Source: GWE2-42-39 sp942493345 (lineage in GTDB: Bacteria > Bacteroidota > Bacteroidia > Bacteroidales > Prolixibacteraceae). From it: a stretch of 64,000 nucleotides of DNA. The notes beneath the pieces are model-generated. The model made no database searches. It had not been told where the DNA came from and was given only the letters and a program-made list of their open reading frames with translations. The position numbers were made by a program, and so were the translations under genes. The stretch lies in NCBI GenBank assembly GCA_942493345.1, contig OW818695.1:2976001-3040000 (forward strand), in the 5' to 3' direction. Each line of letters opens with the position of its first letter. Within the stretch, counting starts at the first letter, position 1. Positions 16,583-26,393 of this stretch are shown here, one piece after another.

Positions 16583-17932
16583 TTACGATTTAACTACCGT
16601 TTTTCGGTATTGTGAAACAAGCATAAATACTCCAATAACGCTTGCCAGTATGTCGGCCGTTGGCAAACTGAACCAAACCCCCTTTACCCCTAAAAATTGT
16701 GGAAGAATCAGCAAACAGGGTAACAGAAAGAGCACCTGACGGGATAACGATATAAAAATAGCTTTTTTTGCCATCCCGATACTTTGAAAAAAGTTTCCGG
16801 TAACCATTTGGAACCCGAGAATTGGGAAAAACATAAAAACGATTTGTAAGCCCGGAACAGCCAAATCAATCAATGTTTGGTCTGTTGTAAAAATAGAAGC
16901 AACGGCATGTGGGAAAATTTCACTAATCAGGAAACCCAAGGTCATTACTCCGGTGGCCAATCCAATCGTGTATTTCAGAACTGTGTTTACCCTGTCGATT
17001 TGATTGGCTCCGTAGTTATAGCCTGCAATAGGTTGCATGCCCTGGTTTAATCCCATAACGATCATCACAAAAAGAAAAGCTACCCGGTTGATAATCCCGT
17101 AGGCTCCGACATGCAAATCGCCGCCATGCCTGATGAGGCCCTGATTGATGATAATCACAATAACACACGCAACAGCATTCATCAGAAAAGGCGCTATTCC
17201 GATAGACAATGAATCGATTACGATTTTGCGTTTTAGCCGGAATATTCCTTTTTGAAAATGAATGAAACTTTCCTTATTACTGAAAAGTTTGATTTGCCAA
17301 ATCAACATCGATGTTTGAGCAATAATGGTAGCGAGGGCAGCCCCGCGTATTCCCCATTTAAACCCATATATAAAGATCGGGGCTAAAATGATGTTGATAA
17401 TAACCGAACAGATCGTGGTGTACATCGATTTTTTCGGATTACCGGTTGCCCTCAACAAGGCGTTCGATCCGAAATACAAATGAGTTACTACATTCCCAAG
17501 CAAGATCACTACCATGTATTCGTGTGCATATGGAATGGTTTCGGAGCTGGCGCCAAAAAAAGAAAGAATTGGGTCAAGAAAAAGAAGAACAAGAACCATG
17601 TAAATCAACCCAAAAACTGTATTCAATACAAATAAATTCCCTAAAATATTGTTGGCGCTCGAATAGTCTTTTTGCCCCAATCGCAACGACATCAACGTAG
17701 CAGCTCCAACCCCGACCAATGTTCCGAACGCCGCAGAAAGGTTCATTAACGGGAATGTGATTGCCAATCCCGATATGGCCAAAGCTCCCACTCCCTGTCC
17801 AATAAAAATACTATCAATGATATTGTAAAGAGATGAAGCCGTCATGGCAATTACCGATGGAATAGCGTATTGCAAAAGCAAATGCCATATATTATCAGTA
17901 CCTAATGCCAATGGTGATCCTTTTTTTGCCAT
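16583..17932 (-). CDS. MATE-family efflux transporter
   Basis: A 449-residue integral membrane protein with about 12 predicted helices in two similar halves, the normal size for MATE exporters, which use Na+ or H+ gradients to expel cationic drugs or metabolites. Recognisable parts are the N-terminal MTASSLYNIIDSIFIGQGVG, ATLMSLRLGQKD, LLRATGNPKKSM in the first half and GMQPIAGYNYGANQIDRV in the second. It leads the two-gene unit with the cytidylate-kinase-like gene. The substrate cannot be predicted. Confidence 0.92.
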   Translation of the reverse strand: MAKKGSPLALGTDNIWHLLLQYAIPSVIAMTASSLYNIIDSIFIGQGVGALAISGLAITFPLMNLSAAFGTLVGVGAATLMSLRLGQKDYSSANNILGNLFVLNTVFGLIYMVLVLLFLDPILSFFGASSETIPYAHEYMVVILLGNVVTHLYFGSNALLRATGNPKKSMYTTICSVIINIILAPIFIYGFKWGIRGAALATIIAQTSMLIWQIKLFSNKESFIHFQKGIFRLKRKIVIDSLSIGIAPFLMNAVACVIVIIINQGLIRHGGDLHVGAYGIINRVAFLFVMIVMGLNQGMQPIAGYNYGANQIDRVNTVLKYTIGLATGVMTLGFLISEIFPHAVASIFTTDQTLIDLAVPGLQIVFMFFPILGFQMVTGNFFQSIGMAKKAIFISLSRQVLFLLPCLLILPQFLGVKGVWFSLPTADILASVIGVFMLVSQYRKTVVKS

Positions 17933-18330
17933 AATTCTTATCGTATCTGCTAAATAATCAAGGTCAATAAAAAGTAATAATTGGCCAACGGTACAAAATT
18001 AACACCATTTCATTGAAATATTGGAACACATAAAAGAACATCTCGAAAAGGAATGTTTTGTTAACATTGAATTTTTAAAAATGGAGCTTTGTTTTGCAAG
18101 AGCCTAATATTTTCAAAATGCTACAGAAAACAAAATAATGTTTTCTTTTTTGTCTTTTTACATGAATGAATTTGTATCAATGAGATCAGTTGAGTGTTCA
18201 TGTGAAACTACTACGAACATTTTTCTTTGTTTCTGGGTTACTTTTTTTGCCAAAGTTTTTCAGCGAATCAATGGGTTTGTATAAATTGCGTTCGCATAAC
18301 TTTCTAAAAAATTAGATTAACAAACAAACT
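17933..18330. other. Intergenic region upstream of carB and the MATE gene
   Basis: These 398 bp are AT-rich and separate two divergent genes. I see no RNA gene or convincing riboswitch. A 40-codon open frame at 18162-18284 (MNEFVSMRSVECS...) has no recognisable feature and is probably chance. A candidate carB promoter lies at 18276-18304. Confidence 0.55.
18276..18304 (+). promoter_or_regulatory. Candidate carB promoter
   Basis: TTTG at 18276-18279 is followed after 17 bp by TAACTTTC at 18297-18304, one base off the Bacteroidota -7 consensus TAnnTTTG. The carB start codon is 26 bp further on. Spacing is slightly short, so confidence is modest. Confidence 0.35.
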
Positions 18331-21300
18331 ATGGCAAAGCGAGAAGACATTAACAAAGTGTTGATTATAGGTTCAGGACCGATCATCATCGGGCAGGCGT
18401 GTGAATTCGATTACTCAGGTACGCAGGCGTGTAAAGCCCTTCGGAAATTGGGATACCAGATTGTGCTGGTCAATTCGAACCCGGCAACGATTATGACCGA
18501 CCCCGAAATGGCCGATATTACTTATATTGAACCGTTAAACGAATACGCCCTCACCGAAATTATAAAGAAAGAACGTCCGGATGCGTTGCTGCCCAATTTA
18601 GGTGGACAAACAGCATTGAACCTCTCTTTGCAACTTTCTAAAAAAGGCATTTTGGATCAATACGGAGTGAAAGTCATTGGTGTAAATATCGATGCTATTG
18701 AACGAGGTGAAGACCGTATCGAATTTAAAAAAACCATGAACAAACTGGGTATCGGAATGCCCCAAAGTACAGCCGTAAACACTGTTGAAGATGCTGAAAA
18801 AGTAGCTGCAGAACTGGGTTACCCGGTGGTAATCCGTCCGGCGTATACCATGGGTGGAACTGGTGGTGGTTTAGTTTACAACATTGAAGAATTACGGATC
18901 GTTGCCAGTCGCGGATTGGCGGCCAGTATCGTTACCCAGGTTCTGATTGAAGAATCGGTGTTGGGTTGGGAAGAACTGGAACTCGAAGTGGTTCGCGATG
19001 CAAAAAACCAGATGATCACTGTTTGTTTTATCGAAAATGTTGATGCAATGGGCGTTCATACCGGCGATTCGTACTGCACGGCCCCGATGCTGACCATTTC
19101 CGAAGAACTTCAGAAACGATTACAAAAACATTCTTATGATATTGTTGAAGCTATTGAAGTAATTGGCGGAACCAACGTTCAGTTTGCCCATGATCCGAAA
19201 ACCGATCGGATAGTGGTAATTGAAATCAATCCGCGCACTTCGAGGTCGTCTGCACTGGCTTCAAAAGCAACCGGTTTCCCGATTGCATTGGTTTCGGCGA
19301 TGCTGGCCGGTGGATTGACATTAGACGAAATTCCTTACTGGCGCTGTGGAACACTCGAGAAATATACTCCATGGGGCGATTATGTGGTGGTGAAATTTGC
19401 CCGCTGGGCATTCGAAAAATTCGATGGTCTGGAAGACAAACTGGGAACCCAGATGCAGGCTGTTGGCGAAGTAATGAGCATCGGTAAAAACTACAAAGAG
19501 GCTTTGCAGAAAGCCATTCGCTCACTCGAAATTGGCCGCTATGGATTGGGGTTTGCCAAAGATTTCAATAAAAAATCGTTGGATGAACTTCTTCCAATGT
19601 TGAATAATGCTTCGAGCGAAAGGCAGTTCATTCTTTATGAAGCCATCCGCAAAGGAGCCGATATTGAAATGCTTTCAAAGAAAACACATATTAAAACATA
19701 CTTCCTCAACCAGATGAAAGACCTGGTTGAACTGGAAGAAAAGATACTCAAATACAAAGGTCAACAATTGCCCGATGAACTTCTTGTTCAGGCTAAAAAA
19801 GATGGTTTTGCCGATAAATACATTGCCAAATTATTGGAAATTCCTGAAAAAGAAATCCGTGCGAAGCGAATTTCTATTGGCATGGAAGAAGCCTGGGAAC
19901 CGGTTCCTGTAAGCGGTGTTGAAGATGCAGCCTACTACTTTTCAACTTACAATGCCCCCGATAAAGTGGAGGTGAGCAGTGGCAAGAAAATAATGGTGCT
20001 TGGAGGCGGTCCAAACCGCATTGGGCAGGGAATTGAGTTTGACTATTGTTGCGTTCATGCTGCGTTTGCAATCCGCAAGGCTGGTTATGAATCGATCATG
20101 GTGAACTGCAACCCTGAAACCGTTTCAACCGACTACGATACATCTAACCGGCTTTATTTCGAGCCGCTTACTGCCGAAGATGTACTGAGCATTTATAACA
20201 AAGAAAAGCCCGAAGGTGTAATTGTTCAGTTTGGCGGGCAAACCCCGCTGAACCTTGCCAACGAACTGGCTGAAGCTGGCGTGAAGATTTTAGGTACAAC
20301 TCCTGAAACTATTGACCTGGCCGAAGATCGCGACCGTTTCCGTCATGTGATGCAGAAACTGGGCATTCCACAACCCGAATCGGGAATGGCCAGCAACCTT
20401 GAAGATGCGCTGAAAATTGCCGGTCGCATCGGGTATCCGCTGATGGTTCGTCCGTCGTATGTTTTAGGCGGAAGGGCCATGCGTATTGTGAACGACGAAG
20501 AGATGCTTGCACAATATATCGCAACTGCGGTAGGAGTTTCGCCCGATCGTCCGTTGCTGATCGACAAATTTTTGGAAGATGCCATCGAAACCGAAGCCGA
20601 TGCTATTGCTGACGGAACCGATGCTTTTGTACCTGTGGTAATGCAGCACATCGAATATGCCGGAATTCATTCGGGCGACTCAGCTTGCGTCATTCCTCCG
20701 ATTATTATTCCTGAAAAACATATTGAAACCATTAAAGATTATACCCGCCGGATTGCCATTGAAATGAAGGTGGTCGGGTTGATGAATATTCAGTATGCCA
20801 TCTACGACGATACGGTTTACATTCTCGAAGCCAATCCACGTGCATCGCGCACAGTTCCACTGGTTTCAAAAGTTTGCGATGTGTCGATGGCCAACATTGC
20901 AACTCAGATATTACTTGGAAAAAAACTTTCTGAATTCAATTTGAAACACAAGAAGTTTAAACATTTTGGAGTGAAAGAAGCGGTATTCCCGTTCAACATG
21001 TTCCCAAGCGTTGACCCGGTACTCGGACCTGAGATGCGTTCAACCGGCGAAGTTTTGGGAATGTCGTCGAGTTACGGAATGGCCTTTTTTAAATCGCAGG
21101 AAGCAACACAAACATCACTCCCCGTAGGTGGTAGCGTTTTAATCACCATTGCCGATCGCGATAAAGATAAGATTATGGAAACCGCCCGGAATTTCATCGA
21201 TATGAATTTCAAAATTGTGGCTACCGGTGGTACACAGAAGTTTTTGGAAGAGAATGGTATTAAAGCTGAGCTAATTTTGAAAGTTCACGAAGGGCGCCCA

Positions 21301-21534
21301 AATATTGTTGATGCAATCAAGAATGGAGAAATCAACCTGGTGATTAATACGCCTTCCGGAAAACAAAGTGAGTACGATGATTCGTATATCCGAAAGACAG
21401 CCATTAAATTCAAGATTCCTTACATCACCACCACTTCTGCGGCTTTAGCATCATCGTTGGGCATCAAAGACAGGCAAAATGGCAAATATCAGGTAAAATC
21501 GTTGCAGGAATATCATTCTGAAATTGAAGAATAA
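18331..21534 (+). CDS. carB: Carbamoyl-phosphate synthase large subunit
   Basis: A 1067-residue enzyme that makes carbamoyl phosphate from bicarbonate, ATP and glutamine-derived ammonia for pyrimidine and arginine synthesis. Two homologous halves are evident, each with a preATP-grasp/ATP-grasp pair: the first begins KVLIIGSGPIIIGQACEFDYSG, the second KIMVLGGGPNRIGQGIEFDY. The C-terminal part from about residue 935 (VLITIADRDKDKIMETA ... ATGGTQKFLEENG) is the MGS-like allosteric domain. The length equals E. coli CarB. The glutaminase subunit gene carA is not next to it, as is common in this phylum. Confidence 0.97.
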   Translation: MAKREDINKVLIIGSGPIIIGQACEFDYSGTQACKALRKLGYQIVLVNSNPATIMTDPEMADITYIEPLNEYALTEIIKKERPDALLPNLGGQTALNLSLQLSKKGILDQYGVKVIGVNIDAIERGEDRIEFKKTMNKLGIGMPQSTAVNTVEDAEKVAAELGYPVVIRPAYTMGGTGGGLVYNIEELRIVASRGLAASIVTQVLIEESVLGWEELELEVVRDAKNQMITVCFIENVDAMGVHTGDSYCTAPMLTISEELQKRLQKHSYDIVEAIEVIGGTNVQFAHDPKTDRIVVIEINPRTSRSSALASKATGFPIALVSAMLAGGLTLDEIPYWRCGTLEKYTPWGDYVVVKFARWAFEKFDGLEDKLGTQMQAVGEVMSIGKNYKEALQKAIRSLEIGRYGLGFAKDFNKKSLDELLPMLNNASSERQFILYEAIRKGADIEMLSKKTHIKTYFLNQMKDLVELEEKILKYKGQQLPDELLVQAKKDGFADKYIAKLLEIPEKEIRAKRISIGMEEAWEPVPVSGVEDAAYYFSTYNAPDKVEVSSGKKIMVLGGGPNRIGQGIEFDYCCVHAAFAIRKAGYESIMVNCNPETVSTDYDTSNRLYFEPLTAEDVLSIYNKEKPEGVIVQFGGQTPLNLANELAEAGVKILGTTPETIDLAEDRDRFRHVMQKLGIPQPESGMASNLEDALKIAGRIGYPLMVRPSYVLGGRAMRIVNDEEMLAQYIATAVGVSPDRPLLIDKFLEDAIETEADAIADGTDAFVPVVMQHIEYAGIHSGDSACVIPPIIIPEKHIETIKDYTRRIAIEMKVVGLMNIQYAIYDDTVYILEANPRASRTVPLVSKVCDVSMANIATQILLGKKLSEFNLKHKKFKHFGVKEAVFPFNMFPSVDPVLGPEMRSTGEVLGMSSSYGMAFFKSQEATQTSLPVGGSVLITIADRDKDKIMETARNFIDMNFKIVATGGTQKFLEENGIKAELILKVHEGRPNIVDAIKNGEINLVINTPSGKQSEYDDSYIRKTAIKFKIPYITTTSAALASSLGIKDRQNGKYQVKSLQEYHSEIEE

Positions 21535-21558
21535 GAAGAAGCAATTTGATATCAATAA

Positions 21559-21592
21559 AAAAGACCTTTGAGCACTCAAAGGTCTTTTTTTC
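21559..21592. terminator. Bidirectional terminator between carB and lpxA
   Basis: The stem AAAAGACCTTTG / CAAAGGTCTTTT encloses a 6-nt loop and is followed by T7 on the plus strand; on the minus strand the other side also gives a T run. It lies 25 bp after the carB stop and 37 bp after the lpxA stop, so it serves both convergent genes. Confidence 0.9.
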
Positions 21593-21628
21593 TGCCGGTT
21601 AGAGCAGTATATATTTTAGAAACTTCTG

Positions 21629-22411
21629 TTAGTCCGGGAAGTATCCGCGGATGATACCGCGTTTCGAGTCTTTCACGAACAAAAGAATTTCATCACGTTC
21701 AGGAGAAGCAGGCATTTCGGCTTCGATAATTTCTGCTGCCTGTGAAGTATTCAATCCTTTCTGGTAGATGTAACGATAAATGTCCTGTATTTCGCGGATT
21801 TTTTCATTGTTAAATCCACGACGACGCAGCCCGATGGAGTTAATACCAACGTACGACAGTGGTTCGCGACCTGCTTTAATAAAAGGAGGAACATCCTTAC
21901 GTACAAGCGATCCACCGCCAATCATTACGTGTGAACCGATGCGACAGAACTGGTGTATGCCCGTCATTCCGGAAATAATTGCCCAGTCGTCGACAATAAC
22001 TTCACCAGCCAATTGTGTATTGTTTCCTAAAATAATGTTACTTCCTACTTTGCAGTCGTGTGCAACGTGTACGTATGCCATGATCAGGCAGTTGTCGCCA
22101 ATAGTTGTCTTTCCTTTTGATGCAGTACCTCGGTGTACTGTAACAAATTCGCGGATTGTGGTGTTGTTCCCAATCTCAACAGTTGTGTATTCGCCCTGGA
22201 ATTTCAAATCCTGGGGAATTCCACCGATTACGGCTCCGGGAAAAATATTACAGTTTTTACCAATTCGTGTCCCCGGTAAAATTGTTACGCTGGAGCCAAT
22301 CCGTGTACCTTCTCCGATTACTACATCCTTATCAATCGAGACAAAAGGTTCAATAACTACATTATCAGCAACTTTTGCTTCGGGATGGACATAAGCTAAT
22401 GGTTGTTTCAT
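21629..22411 (-). CDS. lpxA: UDP-N-acetylglucosamine acyltransferase
   Basis: A 260-residue left-handed beta-helix acyltransferase performing the first step of lipid A synthesis, transfer of a 3-hydroxyacyl chain from ACP to UDP-GlcNAc. Hexapeptide repeats run through the first 190 residues (VIGEGTRIGSSVTILPGTRIG, NCLIMAYVHVAHDCKVG). The catalytic His is in VHVAHDCKVG, and VTVHRGT and GGSLVRKDVPPF fit LpxA. The C-terminal helical part (LRRRGFNNEKIREIQDIYR) is also typical. It is the last gene of lpxD-lpxC/fabZ-lpxA, 19 bp after lpxC-fabZ. Confidence 0.96.
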   Translation of the reverse strand: MKQPLAYVHPEAKVADNVVIEPFVSIDKDVVIGEGTRIGSSVTILPGTRIGKNCNIFPGAVIGGIPQDLKFQGEYTTVEIGNNTTIREFVTVHRGTASKGKTTIGDNCLIMAYVHVAHDCKVGSNIILGNNTQLAGEVIVDDWAIISGMTGIHQFCRIGSHVMIGGGSLVRKDVPPFIKAGREPLSYVGINSIGLRRRGFNNEKIREIQDIYRYIYQKGLNTSQAAEIIEAEMPASPERDEILLFVKDSKRGIIRGYFPD

Positions 22412-22430
22412 GTTATTTCTGTTTCTATAT

Positions 22431-23819
22431 TTAATTCAACTTAACTATTTGGGCCATCAGGTCACCTTCAGCCACCAGTGAGTCGCCAACAAAACAAAGT
22501 CCTTTCATATTGGCAATTCCTCTTCTGATGGGCGAAGTTAATATCACTTTTATTATCAATGTATCGCCGGGCACTACTTTTTTTCTGAATTTAACATTAT
22601 CTATTTTCAGAAAATAGGTCGAATATTTTTCGGTTTTATCATGAAGAACGTAAATTCCTCCGGTTTGAGCCATTGCTTCAATGATCAGCACGCCCGGCAT
22701 CACCGGCTCGTCGGGAAAATGTCCCGGGAAAAACGATTCGTTATTCGTTACGTTTTTAACGCCGACAATGTGTCTGCCTTTTATTTCAATGATTTTATCG
22801 ACCAGCAAGAATGGATAACGGTGAGGAAGAAGGCTCCTGATTTTTACATTGTCCATCATGGGTAGTAATGATGGATTGTATTCAGGTGCTGTATCTTCAG
22901 CTTCTGCTTTTTTTATTTCTTTATAAAGAAGTGCTGCAAATTCAGTATTGATCGCGTGTCCGGGTTTGGTTGCAATGATGCGGCCTTTTATTCGTTTCCC
23001 GGCCAGTGAAAGATCGCCAACCACATCGAGGAGTTTGTGGCGCGCGCATTCATTTTCAAACTGAAGGTCGATATTATTCAACAAACCCTGAGGTTTCACT
23101 TCCACATGTTTGTGGTTGAACAAATCAGCCAACCGGTTCAGTTCTTCCTGGCTGACTTGTCGATCCATAATGACAATGGCATTATCCAGGTCGCCTCCTT
23201 TTACCAGGTTATTTTTTTGGAGAAATTCAAGCTCGTGTAAAAAAACAAAAGTACGACAAGGTGAAATTTCATCTTTGAAATTTTCCAGGCTTTCCAGAGT
23301 GGCAAATTGATTGTTGAGTACATTCGAGTTGAATGAAATCATCACGTTCAGGCTGTATTCATTGTCGGGAAGTGCAATAATTTCAGAACCGCTTTTTTCA
23401 TCTTTTAAAGCGATTCGTTCTTTAATAATGAAATATTCCCGTTCAGCATCCTGTTCAACGATTCCGGCTTTCTGAATTGCTTCGGAAAAAAACCTTGCAC
23501 TGCCGTCCATGATGGGCACTTCTTCATTATCTATCTCGATCAAAACATTATCCAGATCGAGCCCTGTCAATGCGGCTAAACTATGTTCGATGGTGCTGAT
23601 TCGTGCATCTTCTTTCCCAATAACCGTTCCTCTCGATGTATCTACTACAAGTTCTGCACTTGCTTCGAGAATGGGTTTGTCTTCCAAATCAACTCGTTGG
23701 AATTTGAATCCGTGGTTGACAGGCGCTGGTTTAAATGTCATATTAACAATACACCCGGTGTGTAATCCTTTCCCGCTCAGGGAAAATTCACGGGCGAGAG
23801 TTTTCTGTTTAATTATCAT
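22431..23819 (-). CDS. lpxC: Bifunctional LpxC deacetylase / FabZ dehydratase
   Basis: A 462-residue fusion characteristic of Bacteroidota. Residues 1-300 are LpxC, the zinc deacetylase committing UDP-3-O-acyl-GlcNAc to lipid A; zinc ligands are visible as His in STIEHSLAAL and His/Asp in ARHKLLDVVGDL. Residues 320-462 are FabZ, 3-hydroxyacyl-ACP dehydratase of fatty-acid synthesis, with LLPHRYPFLLVDKI, the catalytic His in FFPGHFPDEPVMPG and the catalytic Glu in LIIEAMAQTGG. Joining the two couples lipid A and phospholipid precursor use. It sits between lpxD and lpxA with gaps of 25 and 19 bp. Confidence 0.96.
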   Translation of the reverse strand: MIIKQKTLAREFSLSGKGLHTGCIVNMTFKPAPVNHGFKFQRVDLEDKPILEASAELVVDTSRGTVIGKEDARISTIEHSLAALTGLDLDNVLIEIDNEEVPIMDGSARFFSEAIQKAGIVEQDAEREYFIIKERIALKDEKSGSEIIALPDNEYSLNVMISFNSNVLNNQFATLESLENFKDEISPCRTFVFLHELEFLQKNNLVKGGDLDNAIVIMDRQVSQEELNRLADLFNHKHVEVKPQGLLNNIDLQFENECARHKLLDVVGDLSLAGKRIKGRIIATKPGHAINTEFAALLYKEIKKAEAEDTAPEYNPSLLPMMDNVKIRSLLPHRYPFLLVDKIIEIKGRHIVGVKNVTNNESFFPGHFPDEPVMPGVLIIEAMAQTGGIYVLHDKTEKYSTYFLKIDNVKFRKKVVPGDTLIIKVILTSPIRRGIANMKGLCFVGDSLVAEGDLMAQIVKLN

Positions 23820-23844
23820 GTCAAAAAAATATTCTTCCGATTTT

Positions 23845-24891
23845 TTATTTTAATCCTATTTGCTCTTTCAGGGCGGCCAGTTCTTTTTCCAAATTGATGA
23901 CCTGTTCTCTAAGTTGGGGCAATCGGCGATATACCACAACCACTTTTGCGGCCTGCGCTATATCCATAGCAGGGGCGCCGAGCATTACTTTATCGTCTTT
24001 TATATTATTGGTTACCCCACACATGGCGCCAAAAGTAACATTGTTTCCGATGGTCAGGTGACCTGCTACTCCAACCTGGCCGCCAAAAGTACAGTTTTTC
24101 CCGACTTTCACCGATCCTGCCAGACCTGTATGTGCTGCCATAACCGTATTTTCTCCTATTTCGCAGTTGTGGGCTATTTGTATCAGGTTATCCAGTTTAA
24201 CCCCTTCGTGAATAATGGTGGAACCCATTGTCGCACAATCGATAGTGGTGTTGGCGCCAATTTCAACCTGATCTTCGAGAATTACATTTCCTATCTGCGG
24301 TATTTTTCTGTACGAACCATCGCCGGTAGGGGCAAATCCAAAACCATCGGCCCCAATTACACAACCGGCATGCAATATGCACGATTCACCAATTTTGCAA
24401 TCCTCGTAAATTTTTACACCGGCATATATAATGGTATTGTCCTGAACAACTACATTATCACCGATATAAGCATGAGGGTAAATTTTTACATTGTCGCCAA
24501 TCCGGGCATTTTTACCGATATAGGCAAAAGCCCCGATGTAAACGTCTTTGCCGACCGTTGCCGAACCATCGATAAAGGATGGATTTTCGATCCCCGATTT
24601 TGTTCCTTTGGCTTGCTGGTATAACTCAAGAAGCGAGGCAAATGCTTCGTAGGCATTGTCAACCCTGATCAGGGTCGCTTTTATTTCTCCTTCTGCAACA
24701 AAATCTTTATTTACCAATACGATTGTTGCATCAGTTTCGTAGATATATTTATTGTATTTAGGATTGGCTAAGAATGCTAATGATCCAGGTTTACCGTCTT
24801 CTATTTTCGAGATATTACTTACTGTCGCATTCTGATCTCCTTCAATGGTGCCATTCAGAAAATCAGCAATGCTTGTGGCTTGAAATTCCAT
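23845..24891 (-). CDS. lpxD: UDP-3-O-(3-hydroxyacyl)glucosamine N-acyltransferase
   Basis: A 348-residue enzyme of lipid A synthesis that adds the second acyl chain to UDP-3-O-acyl-glucosamine. The N-terminal uridine-binding domain (residues 1-100, LAFLANPKYNKYIYETDA) precedes the beta-helix of hexapeptide repeats (KIYPHAYIGDNVVVQDNTIIY). The catalytic His is in LIQIAHNCEIGENT, and GADGFGFAPTGDG is a family signature. A C-terminal helix (LPQLREQVINLEKELAALKEQ) makes the trimer coiled coil. It is the first lpx gene of the cluster, 35 bp after the HD hydrolase gene on the same strand. Confidence 0.96.
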   Translation of the reverse strand: MEFQATSIADFLNGTIEGDQNATVSNISKIEDGKPGSLAFLANPKYNKYIYETDATIVLVNKDFVAEGEIKATLIRVDNAYEAFASLLELYQQAKGTKSGIENPSFIDGSATVGKDVYIGAFAYIGKNARIGDNVKIYPHAYIGDNVVVQDNTIIYAGVKIYEDCKIGESCILHAGCVIGADGFGFAPTGDGSYRKIPQIGNVILEDQVEIGANTTIDCATMGSTIIHEGVKLDNLIQIAHNCEIGENTVMAAHTGLAGSVKVGKNCTFGGQVGVAGHLTIGNNVTFGAMCGVTNNIKDDKVMLGAPAMDIAQAAKVVVVYRRLPQLREQVINLEKELAALKEQIGLK

Positions 24892-24926
24892 ACTATTAGT
24901 CTTAAGCGCTACAAAAATAAATTAAA

Positions 24927-26177
24927 TTACTTAATGTCCAATTCTTTCGGGTAACAGATGAAATATTTCCTGACTGTTTCCGATAAACCGGATAATTGGA
25001 TGTCGGAAGCAGCGTTTATGTCGCTGATTCTCCCATTCTTAAATAGAATGTTAATATTTTGGCTATCCTTATCATAGGCGTTATTGGTAATCGAGTCGCA
25101 TAATAAATAGTACCCCAAAAGTTGATTTTCTATTCCGAAACGATCAAAAACCTTCTGCCGGATGACCGAGATTTTATGTTCCTCAAAGGGTTTGTTCCTA
25201 ATTTTTATTTTAAACAAATTGCGATTGGTAATACATTTCGACAGGTATGCCAGTGTAAAATCGGGATGATTGCACCACGATTTTATAGCTGCCATAATAT
25301 CGCTGTCGTCGAGCCGGGCAAAAAGCTCAAGTACCGGGACACCATTAATTGATATATTATTTTTGAAATCTTCAATCGAAATATGGCTGTAAAGAAACGA
25401 TTTGAGGCAAGGGCTGGCATAAACGTCGTCACCTTGCATGGCCAGTTCTTTTGCCCGGTTGAGGGCGCCAACCAGTAAATGCTCGGCCGACAAAACAGTT
25501 TTGTGCAAATAAACCTGCCAGTACATCAACCGGCGGGCAATTAAAAATTTTTCGATGGAATAAATTCCTTTGATTTCAACAACTAGTTGGTCGTTTCGCA
25601 CATCCAGCATTTTGATGATGCGTTCGGCGCTGATAATTCCCTCGGAAACACCGGTAAAAAAACTGTCGCGGCTTAAATAATCGAGCCGGTCGACATCCAG
25701 TTGGCTCGATACCAGCTGGTGTAAAAACTTCTTCGGGTATTCATTCCTGAAAATCTGGATGGCCATTTCAAGTTTCCCGTTGAATTCCCGATTCAGCTCC
25801 TTCATTAATAATGTAGAAATACACTCGTGTGAGATTCCTGCTACAATACTGTTTTCCAACACATGAGAAAACGGGCCGTGGCCAATGTCGTGCAGCAATA
25901 TCGCAATGGCTGCCGAATCGGCTTCTTCCTCTGTAATTGTGTGGCCTTTCATCTGCAAAACAGATATTGCCGAACACATTAAATGCAAAGTTCCCAACGC
26001 ATGTTCGAAACGGGTGTGGTTGGCTCCCGGGAAAACCATGCACGATAAACCAAGCTGTTTAATTCTCCTCAGCCTTTGGAAATAAGGATGCTCAATCAGA
26101 TCGAAAATAATTTCCGAACGGATATTAATAAATCCGAAGACGGGGTCGTTTATAATTTTATTCTTATTCGTTTTCAA
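24927..26177 (-). CDS. HD-domain metal-dependent phosphohydrolase
   Basis: A protein of about 416 residues. The HD metal-binding pattern is complete: H in NHTRFEHALGTLHL, the HD pair in AILLHDIGHGPFSHVLE and a later Asp in SQLDVDRLDYLSRDSFFTG. It resembles the dNTPase/YdhJ-like group of HD hydrolases found beside lpx genes in Bacteroidota; the true substrate is not known. I place the start at a TTG (26177), giving KTNKNKIINDPVFGFI, since there is no in-frame ATG nearby; another TTG at 26213 is possible. It is the first gene of the HD-lpxD-lpxC/fabZ-lpxA cluster and is divergent from rimP. Confidence 0.85.
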   Translation of the reverse strand: MKTNKNKIINDPVFGFINIRSEIIFDLIEHPYFQRLRRIKQLGLSCMVFPGANHTRFEHALGTLHLMCSAISVLQMKGHTITEEEADSAAIAILLHDIGHGPFSHVLENSIVAGISHECISTLLMKELNREFNGKLEMAIQIFRNEYPKKFLHQLVSSQLDVDRLDYLSRDSFFTGVSEGIISAERIIKMLDVRNDQLVVEIKGIYSIEKFLIARRLMYWQVYLHKTVLSAEHLLVGALNRAKELAMQGDDVYASPCLKSFLYSHISIEDFKNNISINGVPVLELFARLDDSDIMAAIKSWCNHPDFTLAYLSKCITNRNLFKIKIRNKPFEEHKISVIRQKVFDRFGIENQLLGYYLLCDSITNNAYDKDSQNINILFKNGRISDINAASDIQLSGLSETVRKYFICYPKELDIK

Positions 26178-26300
26178 TGCTTTGTGTAGCGTGCCTTTGA
26201 ACAAAACATGCAAATGTAAAAAACTTTTTCACATGTCAGCCTGAATGATTGTTCGTGTTTCCATTCGTTGCAAACGAATAAAAACGTTTAAAATATTGAT

Positions 26301-26330
26301 TTTGACAATCAAATAAAATTATTATCTTTG
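26301..26330 (+). promoter_or_regulatory. Promoter of the rimP-nusA-infB operon
   Basis: TTTG at 26301-26304 and TATCTTTG at 26323-26330 match the Bacteroidota -33 and -7 boxes, 18 bp apart. Transcription should begin near 26336, giving a leader of about 58 nt that contains the hairpin at 26356-26379. Confidence 0.7.
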
Positions 26331-26355
26331 CGCTGGAAATTTTAGAAACCGGAAG

Positions 26356-26383
26356 ATAGGGGATCGTTAAGTCCCCTATTTTG
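26356..26383 (+). promoter_or_regulatory. Terminator-like leader hairpin before rimP
   Basis: ATAGGGGA (26356-26363) pairs perfectly with TCCCCTAT (26372-26379) around an 8-nt loop and is followed by TTTT ending at 26382. This is the layout of an intrinsic terminator placed inside the leader, 14 bp before the rimP start codon. Because the operon encodes NusA, which stimulates termination at such hairpins, self-limiting attenuation is a natural hypothesis. The T run is short, so read-through would be expected. Confidence 0.6.
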
Positions 26384-26393
26384 TTACTTATAT

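Noticed and set aside
18162..18284. 40-codon frame upstream of carB as a possible leader peptide
   Set aside because: No run of regulatory codons, no terminator/antiterminator structure, and it overlaps the best candidate promoter.
23860..24624. 254-codon plus-strand open frame
   Set aside because: Mirror frame of the hexapeptide repeats of lpxD; repetitive codons keep the opposite strand open.
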